64,000 nucleotides of DNA from a virus: IMG/VR virus record IMGVR_UViG_3300048035_000135, positions 31,864 to 95,863 of that record. One strand, written 5' to 3'. Every line of letters begins with the position of its first letter. Within the stretch, counting starts at the first letter, position 1. Positions 7,691-17,100 of this stretch are shown piece by piece. The position numbers and the translations under genes are program-made. The notes below the pieces were generated by a model that was given only the letters and a program-made list of their open reading frames with translations, ran no database searches and was not told the origin of the DNA.

Positions 7691-9778
7691 TTACCAAGTT
7701 CTACACGCCCAATATCTTGCTTTCCACTTAGGGCCTGGATTATCACAATTCATTCTATCTCTAAATGCTTTTCTTCGAGCTGGGTCTGATTTTTTAATTC
7801 TCATTGTTTTCTCACCACCCTTGCCTTTGTGACCAAAGTTTACTTTCACTACATTACCTTTATCATTGTTAACATAAACTTTAAACTTCTTTACATCACC
7901 TTGCATAATTTTATTGAGTTCTACTTTTCTTCCTTGATATTCTGCTTCGTTGATTGATTCGTGCATATCTTCGATAGTGGCTGCCATATCACCAATAGCC
8001 ATAGTTACGTTTCCGTTTCTTTGGTATAGATAATACTTAACACCTTTTGGATTCTCTGGATTTTGTAGAATGATTCTTTCTACTTTTTGTTTACCAACTA
8101 AAGTTTTTCCTTTGGATACTACAAATTCCTTTTCAACTCCACCTCTCATTGATGAACCATACTTAATCGTAATCTTATCACCTTTTTTGAGTTTATCGTA
8201 AACCTTTAATCTTTTTTTCATATCCATAGATTTGGCTTCGGTAAACAATGTTTCACCACTTTTTGATTCAACACTAATTTTTGCGTTTGGATATTTCTTT
8301 TGTAGAATCATAAATATAGCTGGAACTAATTGTGGAGTTTTTACTAACTCTTGATAAACCACCTTACCTTTTTCAGAAACCACTATAGTTGCTGGGTAGC
8401 TACCTTTTTTAGCTGCTTTATGAATCTCACCTCTAGTAGCTTCATCGATTGCTTTTGGATATGGAGTATTTTTAGCTAACTTCAAAAGAGCTTGTAAATC
8501 TGATGATTTATTTCTATTGTACTTATCTGCGTTCTTTTTATTTTTGAAGATAGCTGATACTTTCTTTCCGTTATCATCAATCATAATAATGATACCTTTT
8601 TTACCAAAGTGTCTTTCATCAGTTACAGATAATCCTTCTTCAACTTTCTCACCTGCTTTTAATGGTGCCATATCTTTATACATATTGTACAACCAATCCA
8701 TAAAATCAGGAGTATTTTGGAATACTTTTCTATAATGTTTTTTGAATTTCTTTTTGAAATCTTCAAAATCTTTAGATGCATCAGCTAACAAATGAATGTT
8801 AGACATTACACCTTCTTCAATAGATTCTTTTGTAGTTCTCCATCCACCACCTGCTGCTTTGTATTGTTTAGCAGCCCAAGCATTAGCGTAAGCCGATGGA
8901 TATACATCGAACTTTTGTTTAGCTTGTGATTTATAGTAAGACCATTTAGATGGATTTGTAGGAACATTCTTTTCTGTAAGTTCGATTACTCTTTCTTCTA
9001 ACTTTTTACCTTCAACAGTTTTGGTAATTATATCAACATGCCCTTGAATATAGTGATGTTCTTTTTCCAATCCCATCATCTTTGCCATTTTCATAATGTT
9101 TTTTTGTAGATTCTTAGCTACCATTATGTAATCTTTTTCAGGTTTGTAACCATCTCTCTGAATATGTTCTTCTACAAAGAAAAGTACATCATGTAATCTT
9201 GCACTTCTTTCAGCCATATCCATATCAACACCTTTAGATTCTATATCCATATATAGAGATGATGCGCCAGGACAAACGTGAAAGTATTTTGTGTGATAAT
9301 TACCGATTCTAAAATCTTCTTTATCATTCTCATCTTCATTTTGGCCACTCATAGTTTCGTATTCATATGAATGAGTTACTTCATTGATGAATTTATTTAC
9401 AAACATTCTAATGTTTTCATTCATACCTTCTTTTAGTGAAGTAATTTTAGCACCTACAGGTCCACCAATAAACATCGATGCCCAATATGAAATAGCATCT
9501 ATAATTTCATACCCATCCCATTTAGCTGCTTTAGCGATTGGAACTCCGTGATTCATTTCTATTGAATCTTCCCATTCTCTTTTACCAGCGTGCTTAGCTT
9601 TATTCGCTTTAGGAAACATATTTGCTACTCTCTGAGATTCAGAATGAAAGTTAGCATCTGTTAATGCACCTATTAGGATATGTTTTAATGCATGGTGTAC
9701 TTCCGGCTCTGAACCTTTGTACCCTTTGAAGTATGCATCTAAATCTTTTTTGACTTTTTTATTTAATCTGGTATTCAT
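7691..9778 (-). CDS. Large phage protein with C-terminal small Cys/Trp motif
   Basis: 695 residues, function unknown. Visible parts are an N-terminal helical region (to ~130), a segment with FDVYPSAYANAWAAKQY and GGGWR near 290-310, two mixed basic regions, and a terminal motif (MRIKKSDPARRKAFRDRMNC then GPKWKARYWACRTW). I recall that terminal motif at the end of several otherwise unrelated large proteins of T4-like marine phages; this is memory, not a search. No signal peptide or enzyme motif is evident. Confidence 0.75.
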   Translation of the reverse strand: MNTRLNKKVKKDLDAYFKGYKGSEPEVHHALKHILIGALTDANFHSESQRVANMFPKANKAKHAGKREWEDSIEMNHGVPIAKAAKWDGYEIIDAISYWASMFIGGPVGAKITSLKEGMNENIRMFVNKFINEVTHSYEYETMSGQNEDENDKEDFRIGNYHTKYFHVCPGASSLYMDIESKGVDMDMAERSARLHDVLFFVEEHIQRDGYKPEKDYIMVAKNLQKNIMKMAKMMGLEKEHHYIQGHVDIITKTVEGKKLEERVIELTEKNVPTNPSKWSYYKSQAKQKFDVYPSAYANAWAAKQYKAAGGGWRTTKESIEEGVMSNIHLLADASKDFEDFKKKFKKHYRKVFQNTPDFMDWLYNMYKDMAPLKAGEKVEEGLSVTDERHFGKKGIIIMIDDNGKKVSAIFKNKKNADKYNRNKSSDLQALLKLAKNTPYPKAIDEATRGEIHKAAKKGSYPATIVVSEKGKVVYQELVKTPQLVPAIFMILQKKYPNAKISVESKSGETLFTEAKSMDMKKRLKVYDKLKKGDKITIKYGSSMRGGVEKEFVVSKGKTLVGKQKVERIILQNPENPKGVKYYLYQRNGNVTMAIGDMAATIEDMHESINEAEYQGRKVELNKIMQGDVKKFKVYVNNDKGNVVKVNFGHKGKGGEKTMRIKKSDPARRKAFRDRMNCDNPGPKWKARYWACRTW

Positions 9779-9780
9779 TA

Positions 9781-10206
9781 TTATGCCCCTGTCTTACTAT
9801 TAGTAGGTGATTTACCTTTGGTTCTATTTCCACCTTTTTTAGTATCACCTGCTTTCTTTTGGTCTGCTCGTTTTCTTCTTACAAATGCGGCTCTACCTTT
9901 CGGCCCTAACTTATTGGCTTTCTCTTTTGATAAACAAGCTGCATATGCATCACCTTTTTTACCATCACCACACTTACCTAACTTCTGGCCATCACTTCCG
10001 TATCTATCCCAGCCACCGCCATCGGTAGAACCTGTCTTACCTTTACCTAACCACTTTCTTAAATCTTCGTTCATAAGATTTTCTGTACAAAGATGTTCGT
10101 ATAAATCAGACAAAGCAAATTCAACACATAATGTTGAATCTGTTCCATTCGATGAATATGAATCAAATGATTCTTTTAAGAATTCTTTAATTTGATGTTT
10201 GTTCAT
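9781..10206 (-). CDS. DUF5872-like small basic protein
   Basis: 141 residues. The C-terminal half reads DLRKWLGKGKTG, GGGWDRYGSDGQKLGKCG, YAACLSKEKANKLGPKGRAA then a Lys/Arg-rich tail ending KGKSPTNSKTGA. I recognise this as the DUF5872-type domain seen in phage and algal-virus proteins; its function is unknown. Three cysteines lie in the domain. Starts 20 nt inside the upstream gene and ends 2 nt before the next, so the three genes form one unit. Confidence 0.8.
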   Translation of the reverse strand: MNKHQIKEFLKESFDSYSSNGTDSTLCVEFALSDLYEHLCTENLMNEDLRKWLGKGKTGSTDGGGWDRYGSDGQKLGKCGDGKKGDAYAACLSKEKANKLGPKGRAAFVRRKRADQKKAGDTKKGGNRTKGKSPTNSKTGA

Positions 10207-10786
10207 TTTTAAGTTTTCCTATAAAGTTGTTTCTAAAGGTTTCAAAATCTTTATCAATTTTTTCTACCAACTCTTCTTCAGTCATACCTTCGGCCCATTC
10301 TTCAACAGAACCATCTTCATTTATGAATGAAGCTTTTAGAGTTGTTTTTAAAACTTCTTTTTCTAACTCAGCTTGTTTTAACCAAGCCTCAGCGTTAGCT
10401 AATAATTTCTTTCTTTCATATTCCTCATACTTACCTTCTAACTTTAATTTGTGTTCCATTTCTATAACACAATTTAAACACATACCATGTATAGCTTTCA
10501 TTTTTAAATCAGCTGTACCTGGTTCGGTACAATTACAAGAACTATTTTCTTTGTTGCAGTTTGGAAAATCTTTTAATTCTTCTCTGAGTTTAGAAAGTTT
10601 TCCAACTTTAACTTTGTAACCTTTTCGTTGTTCCCACTTTTGACCTTTATCATCAGTCCAAGTTTCCCCAACATCTCTTCTTTCTATAACCTTATCAGTA
10701 AATGAGATTGTTTTTTTTGTTTGGGTTTTATGCTTCCCATCCAACATCTCTTTTACTGCTTTTACATTCTTTAACTTATTTGACAT
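10187..10786 (-). CDS. Putative zinc-ribbon phage protein, 199 aa
   Basis: A central cluster (FPNCNKENSSCNC ... GMCLNCVIEMEHKL) gives three cysteines followed by a C-x2-C pair, suggesting one zinc site. The C-terminal half is a long charged helix followed by a short acidic segment (NEDGSVEEWAEGMTEEEL). The N terminus is basic with TWTDDKGQKWEQRKGYKVK. Function unknown. A late-type element (10800-10807) ends only 13 nt before the ATG, so its transcript would be nearly leaderless. Confidence 0.75.
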   Translation of the reverse strand: MSNKLKNVKAVKEMLDGKHKTQTKKTISFTDKVIERRDVGETWTDDKGQKWEQRKGYKVKVGKLSKLREELKDFPNCNKENSSCNCTEPGTADLKMKAIHGMCLNCVIEMEHKLKLEGKYEEYERKKLLANAEAWLKQAELEKEVLKTTLKASFINEDGSVEEWAEGMTEEELVEKIDKDFETFRNNFIGKLKNEQTSN

Positions 10787-10799
10787 AACTTTGTTTTTA

Positions 10800-10807
10800 T
10801 ATAAATA
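10800..10807 (-). promoter_or_regulatory. Late-type element before zinc-ribbon protein
   Basis: CCATATTTATATAAAA context; 13 nt between the element and the ATG at 10786, so the transcript would have an almost absent leader. Confidence 0.55.
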
Positions 10808-10818
10808 TGGAAATTAAT

Positions 10819-13143
10819 TTAAAAATACATTAATCCTAATATTTGATTCAATGATGCAAAAGTACCAGTTAGTTTATATGTTCCACCTTTATATGTAAAC
10901 ACAATTCCTTCATTTGGTACAATCTTATCTTTACCACCTACTGCGGCTAATCTTTCCAATTCCATTCTTAGTTTTTCAATCTTTTTAACATCACCACTTT
11001 TCTGAACTGCTTTCACAGTTTTATCTAATTCAGATTTCATAGTTCTAAGCGCTTCATCAGGATTAACTGTTAATGCTGAACTCATAAATGAAAGTACATC
11101 TGCGCCAACACCTAAGAATATATCTTCAAACTTTCTAAGGTTTTGTTTAGATATCTTTGCTTTATCTTGCTTATCTGTTTTAGTTGCCCACGCTAATACT
11201 TTAGAATCTGAAATATTCTTTTTATTCAATCTGAATGAGTTATCAAAGAATGCCCATCTTTTAACTAATCCCATTTTGGTTTTGTTATCTAATGTAGATG
11301 GTGAATTTTTATCAACATATTGTTCCCACCATGCTTGATGATAATCAGCAACACCATTAGAATCTTTTAGTTTAAATTCTTTTTGGATTTTGTTTAGTTC
11401 TGAATAGTATTTACCTTGCTTCTTTGAAAGTTCTTCCGATTGTGGTAACTTAACTACAGGTGGTCCTTGGATTGTATAATTTTTTTGAACATCTTGATTG
11501 ATTTGTTTTATCATACCAGCTAAAATTTTAGCCGCTGATGTATCAGCTCCAATTGCTTTCCCATCCATATTATATTGCATTGTTCCGTGGAATACTAATA
11601 AAGGTTGTCCGTAAGGAATTACATTTACTGATGTTGGGAATATAACTTCTATATTCATAAAGGATGAACCTTGATTGAATATTTTATCTCTTTGTGCTTT
11701 TGATAATGATTTGATTGCTTTGGATAAATCTTCCATAGCAAAATTGTATGCATCTGTTAGTCCACCTCTACCTTGAAACTTAGATGCTACTCCACTAATA
11801 TCCAATGCGTTTTCACCACTATTCTTCAGATGACCACCATTACGAGCAGCGATTAAACCTTTATCATCTCTCCAACTAATAGCAAGTGCTTGTCCATCTG
11901 TTTTTTCTCTAGCGAATTCTAACTTACCATTTAATGCGTTTGATATAATTGTTTTTAAATCACCAAATGTTAGATTCATTTGTGTATCGAATGGGTGAGC
12001 CATATGTCCATATGCCCCACCTTCGGTAATCAATCCTTCGTGAATCTGAGTTTGTTCATCATCGCCATCTTTTAATCTTTGTTTTGGTGATGGTGCTTTT
12101 ACTGGTGCATCTTTTGTATCATCGATAGATTCTTCTGCACCTAAGAAATCAATTAACTTATATCCAACAGATGTAGCTACACCTTTGATTTTATCAACCC
12201 AACTTTTGTATGCTTTAGTACCTCTTAAATCAATGTATCTTTGGGATGCCGCATCTAACCCATCAATACCAGATGGAAAGTATGATACTGGATATTTATC
12301 ATCAATACTTCTTGCATCATCTGCATATATAGAATCTTCATCAGTATCTAATATATAATCAACTACCATCCAACCCAATCTTCTTGCGGTTTCATCACCA
12401 ACGGCTTTATATGATTTAGAATTACCATATGAAAATCCTGGCCCATCATCAACACCTTGTGAGTTACCACCAATTCCAACTTTAGTTGAACTTGATTCAG
12501 ATATTAACTTATTAAAATCAAATGTAGATAAAAATCTTTCCATTGTGATTTCAATCTTACCTAATCTATTTGTTAAGAACTTATATATCTTTGGGTCGAA
12601 CTTACCATAAGCTCTTTTGAATCCTGCTTTTCTGATTTCATCATCGCCTGATGATAGTGATTTCCTAACTTCAGTTCCACTAATACCTTCACCTTGCGCT
12701 GGTGCTACATAAACATATCCCTTTTCTTCATATCCTTTTTCAATTTTATCAGGATGATATGGTTCAAAGTATTTACCTTTTAATCTATATCTATCTTTTT
12801 CACCAACAACAGTAACAAATGCCGTTTTATCTTTATCGAACTTACCTATAATTTCTTTTGGGGCGTATGGGTTTTTGATTTGAACAATCTTAGATGCTGG
12901 AACTCCAAACATCTTTATCATTACCATTTTCTTTTCTTTAAACTTAAATGGTGATTTAATATTATCTGTTTTATTAGATGTACCAATATAAACATTATCT
13001 CTACCAAATTGTTTTACCAAATGGTCGTAAGTTAAATAATGTCCTTTATGAAACGGTTGAAATCTACCAGCGTAAACTACTACCTTTTTTTCTATTCCTT
13101 CAGTTAAGATTCCCTTAACCCATTCTTTAATTAATTTTCCCAT
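10819..13143 (-). CDS. Fusion: HxGH nucleotidyltransferase + ligase-like (KTDG) domain
   Basis: The N-terminal domain (residues ~20-195) is a cytidylyltransferase/NadM-type fold: YAGRFQPFHKGHY with HKGH at 32-35 and GISGTEVRKSLSSGD near 155. A linker region (200-385) of unknown fold follows. The C-terminal domain looks like a covalent nucleotidyltransferase (DNA/RNA ligase superfamily): motif I EKTDG with candidate Lys414, an Arg in LIAARNGG, Glu499 in NIEVIFP, EGIVF at 745-749 and a motif-V-like Lys757. The ligase reading is my inference from motif order. Neither substrate is known. A late-type element (AATAAATA on the plus strand) ends 4 nt upstream of the ATG. Confidence 0.8.
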   Translation of the reverse strand: MGKLIKEWVKGILTEGIEKKVVVYAGRFQPFHKGHYLTYDHLVKQFGRDNVYIGTSNKTDNIKSPFKFKEKKMVMIKMFGVPASKIVQIKNPYAPKEIIGKFDKDKTAFVTVVGEKDRYRLKGKYFEPYHPDKIEKGYEEKGYVYVAPAQGEGISGTEVRKSLSSGDDEIRKAGFKRAYGKFDPKIYKFLTNRLGKIEITMERFLSTFDFNKLISESSSTKVGIGGNSQGVDDGPGFSYGNSKSYKAVGDETARRLGWMVVDYILDTDEDSIYADDARSIDDKYPVSYFPSGIDGLDAASQRYIDLRGTKAYKSWVDKIKGVATSVGYKLIDFLGAEESIDDTKDAPVKAPSPKQRLKDGDDEQTQIHEGLITEGGAYGHMAHPFDTQMNLTFGDLKTIISNALNGKLEFAREKTDGQALAISWRDDKGLIAARNGGHLKNSGENALDISGVASKFQGRGGLTDAYNFAMEDLSKAIKSLSKAQRDKIFNQGSSFMNIEVIFPTSVNVIPYGQPLLVFHGTMQYNMDGKAIGADTSAAKILAGMIKQINQDVQKNYTIQGPPVVKLPQSEELSKKQGKYYSELNKIQKEFKLKDSNGVADYHQAWWEQYVDKNSPSTLDNKTKMGLVKRWAFFDNSFRLNKKNISDSKVLAWATKTDKQDKAKISKQNLRKFEDIFLGVGADVLSFMSSALTVNPDEALRTMKSELDKTVKAVQKSGDVKKIEKLRMELERLAAVGGKDKIVPNEGIVFTYKGGTYKLTGTFASLNQILGLMYF

Positions 13144-13146
13144 AGT

Positions 13147-13154
13147 AATAAATA
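13147..13154 (-). promoter_or_regulatory. Late-type element at start of nucleotidyltransferase fusion gene
   Basis: GGATATTTATT, one base from the TATTTATA core; only 3 nt before the ATG (13143), an extreme case. Could be promoter of a leaderless mRNA, or a chance match. Confidence 0.4.
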
Positions 13155-13179
13155 TCCCATTTTAAATTTAAAACCCAAT

Positions 13180-13557
13180 TTATGGTTTTGGATTAGAATC
13201 TTTTACATTTTTTATAGTAGTAAACCAATTTCCAGATGTTGATAACGAACCTGATTCGTTAAGTTCGTGAAATATCATATCAAATTGTTCACGCATTGAT
13301 GGATAACTCACTCTTCTATTTTCAATAGAATTAGATTGGCTTGTTATTAATGCTGCTTCTGCTAAATTACTATCTGAATTTAATTGTTCATCTGTTGGTT
13401 GTGGAATTCCATTTACATTCCAATAAGTTATAAATATATTCGTACCATCACTTTCCATTGTAAGATTTGAATCATCACCAGTATCTAATGAACCACTCCC
13501 ATTTAACTTTAGATAAGCTTTTACTTTTTTATTAAAATCCATAATATTTTTCTCCAA
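13180..13557 (-). CDS. Tail-fibre-associated small protein, 125 aa
   Basis: Ends with a pattern common in small phage tail genes next to fibres: RRVSYPSMREQFDMIFHEL ... WFTTIKNVKDSNPKP. The N-terminal half is Ser/Asp/Asn rich with beta character. The start at 13557 has GGAG 9 nt upstream. It follows the fibre and a jelly-roll-like gene in the same unit, so attachment to or assembly of the fibre is the likely role; exact function unknown. Confidence 0.8.
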   Translation of the reverse strand: MEKNIMDFNKKVKAYLKLNGSGSLDTGDDSNLTMESDGTNIFITYWNVNGIPQPTDEQLNSDSNLAEAALITSQSNSIENRRVSYPSMREQFDMIFHELNESGSLSTSGNWFTTIKNVKDSNPKP

Positions 13558-14133
13558 TTAGTTATTTAGTGTATAATGTAATGCATCGAACTCTGAATAA
13601 TCACCAGGACCTACATAGAATCCTTCAAAAGAAGACCATCCCGCACTAGCGTACATAGCTACATTCCCATCACGTGATTTTAAGTAAACTTCAACAAATT
13701 CCCCTTCTTTCAGTCTAACTAATTGTGAATGTCTCAATGTATGATATTTTGCAGTACCATCCATATCAGCTGCAGTATATAATCTTTGTGGATAAGTAAT
13801 AGTTTCTCCATTCTTACGGAAAACACAATCAAATCTTTTTTGGTCTAAATTAGCATTTGCAAACATTATTAGAGTTTGGCAATAATAAACTCCACCTAAT
13901 CCAATTCGGAATCTTTTATTACTTGTATCAATTCCCATATATCCAGAATAACCATTTCCTTCTTCCCATCCATAGCTAGTTGAACTAAAATCAACTTTCG
14001 TCCAAGTTTCATCGTTGAATGTTTGTGCACCACTACTTTTTGTCATTCTCCAACTAGGTGGAATACCAGTGATATCAACGTTATAACTAGTATGAGTATC
14101 ATCTAATGGGTTTGTATATCTTCCTCTTGCCAT
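13558..14133 (-). CDS. Probable C1q/TNF-like jelly-roll fibre protein
   Basis: 191 residues. The central part (WTKVDFSSTSYG, GLGGVYYCQTLIMFANAN, FVEVYLKSRDGNVAMYAS) has the strand pattern of C1q-like beta-sandwich domains: an alternating aromatic/Gly pattern and a terminal region giving surface contacts. The assignment is by eye. Position directly after the giant fibre fits a fibre tip or receptor-binding subunit. AGGA lies 7 nt before the ATG. Confidence 0.72.
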   Translation of the reverse strand: MARGRYTNPLDDTHTSYNVDITGIPPSWRMTKSSGAQTFNDETWTKVDFSSTSYGWEEGNGYSGYMGIDTSNKRFRIGLGGVYYCQTLIMFANANLDQKRFDCVFRKNGETITYPQRLYTAADMDGTAKYHTLRHSQLVRLKEGEFVEVYLKSRDGNVAMYASAGWSSFEGFYVGPGDYSEFDALHYTLNN

Positions 14134-14156
14134 ATTATTTTCCTTTTTTATTAATT

Positions 14157-17100
14157 TTATGCAGATGGGAAGTTTTCAGCTGATACTAATGTTGCTGCTG
14201 TACTACCCATTGATGTTTGTGATAACGGTCTCGTTGCTATTATATCTAATCCTTTAAAATAAGCACCACACCTAGTCGCTTGAATTCCACCACCTGAACT
14301 ACCATCTAATGCTAAATTCATAAATAATTGAACTCTACAATATTGTGATTGCGCTTCTTCAGGTATTGTGTATGAAATTACACTACTACCTACCCTAAAC
14401 CTAGTTTTAAATACATCATCTGCTCCGTTTAAATCAAATCCACTATTTGTTATATCTGAATTTACTCTTTTCCAAACACCATGAGTATCACCAGTGACAT
14501 AATACACACCCATTGGAGAATCAGGAATATCAGTAGCTGTATAATATTGGTTAGCGCTAGTTCTTTTAAGATAATCTAATTGTAATGCAAAATCTGCATT
14601 AGCGTGCATTCCAGTGGTTGTAGAGAATGAACCCACTGCTGACATTCCTGAAATTGTAAGTCTTGTTTCATATGGTAGTAAATGAAAATACCATTGTTTC
14701 ATAAGAATCATTGTAGAACTATCTCTATCTGTCATATAATACAAATCGCCATCATTAACAACCTGTCTACCAATATTTTTAGCTTCTATTAATCCAATTT
14801 CAGTATCGAATATTTTATACACAACACCACCAGCAACTTTTCTAACATATAAGTTAGAACCTGAGATTTCACCTGATGAGTTAAGTTCGAATGCTGGTGA
14901 TGAATCTGGCGAAGCTAAATTTGTTGATGATTCAATAGAATTAGAACCTATAGTAAGTCCACCAATTGTACCATCATTTGCGTTTACAGTACCATCTACT
15001 TCTAATTTAGTACCATTCCAAGATAATTTAGAATTAGAACCAGTACCACCTAAGAAGAATGTTCCTGCATCTAAATCAATTCTTGAACCTGCGGTTGGTG
15101 ATACGTTGGTTGAATCTATTCTACCTGTTGATATAGCGTTACCTGATAGTGTAGTTGTTTTTGGAGTACCATTAACATTAAAACTTTCAATACCTATTTG
15201 CTTACCCCCAGTATCGTGGTACAACAACATAGCTGGGAAATAATCTTCATTAGTATTTAATCCACCATAACTTGTATTTGTATCATACGACCAAGCTGGT
15301 GTTGAAAAATCACTATTTACAAATATTCTATATGTAGCCCCACCATCGGACTTAAGTGTGATTTCGATTCTTAATTTTGTATCTGTTCCAGTTACCCAAG
15401 GAACATTTCCTTCTTTTGGTCCTCCTGTATATCCGATGGAATTAGATTCCCAATCCACAGTGTTAGCATTAAGAATACTACCATTTTCTATCACTCTTAC
15501 ATCATTGTAATATTGAGAAGAGTCTTGAACCGAAGTCAGATAAACACCATGTCCTATATGGTTATAGCTATCTGCTGTGGTTAAATCTAAATCTGAATCT
15601 ATATCCGTAAATCCAATGAATACATATACACCCTCAGTAGTTGTACCACGACTAGAACCACCCCCACCATCATTTACAAGAACATCCCAAACTGCAGTTG
15701 TATTGGTACTTCTTTGGAATGGTTTTCTTGTTACAATTCCTTTAGTCCATCCATTTGCATTACTACCTTGATATCGGTTATACCCTACTTGCCCAGCTGT
15801 CGATGGTATTTTGTTTTCCGTAAGATTTTGAATACGCCATCTTAGAGTAGAATCAACTGCTTGACCAAATAATTGGTCAAATGTACTAGCTGCGAAATCT
15901 TCTGGATTGGTTACTGTAACATTACCTGTAATATTTAATGTTGAGTTACCAGCATCCCAAGCAAATGCATTTGTTAATGAGAAATCTCCATTATCTCCTA
16001 TATACAAAGGAGTATCTGCTTTACTATAGTTACCTACTCCAGTAAATATTTTACCAGAATCAAATTTGATTCCAGCAATATCACCACCTGTTAGATGAAT
16101 AGCTGAACCAGTCATCTCTCCATTTGATTTTAATCGTAAATTACCATTTGTTGAATCTATTGATGTGTTTGATATAGTAAACCCACCAATCGAACCAGCT
16201 GATGCGTTTACAGTACCTGACATACTTACATTACCTGCTGAATCTAAATGGAAGTTAGAACCTGATATTTCTATTACTCCATTAGAACCGCTAATAAATT
16301 GAGTGTTAGTATTTCCAACAAAAAACTTATCTACTTCAATGTTTACATTAGAACCACTAATTAATAATGACCTATCAGTATTATTCCAAGCTAAGTAACC
16401 ACTAGTCGCTGCACTTCCACTCATTCCACTACCATTTCCACCTAAGTAGAAATTTCCACTACTATCTAAAAATGATGTGAAATCGGAAAGTAAACCATCG
16501 GTTCCTTGAATTCCATTGTGGAATCCAAACACCTGTGAATTCATTAATAATCCCGGAGAACCAATTGGTCCGATACCACTTAAACTCGCATCTAAGTATG
16601 AGAAGTCTTGGTTATTATCACCTTGCTGCCCTTGAGCTCCCTGCTTAGATTTAGATAAACTCATAGTTTTATCAACCTTTACAGTTCCAGCTGATAAATT
16701 ACCACTACCATCTTTTACTTCTTTAATTTCAATATAATCTAATCTAACTATTCCACTTTCATCAGGATGACTGGATATAAACAGTGGTGATATGTAAGCT
16801 GCGTTTGTATGAATATTTTTTGGATTATTAATATCAGGAGCTTCACCACTATTAGTTCCAGCTGATGTACCATGACCTGAGAAGTAACCTCTCTTAGTTA
16901 CCCAATCTGTACCCTCTCCATCACCAAATGAAAACCCAGCCGCTCCTATATAATGTTGACTACTAAAACTGTTAGTACCACTACTATTACGTTTTGTGGT
17001 TTCATTACTCCAACCATTTACACCTATATATACTAACCCACTACCAGCAACTCTTTTAAACCTAGCTTCAACATAATAAGTTTTAGTATCATCATAGGCA

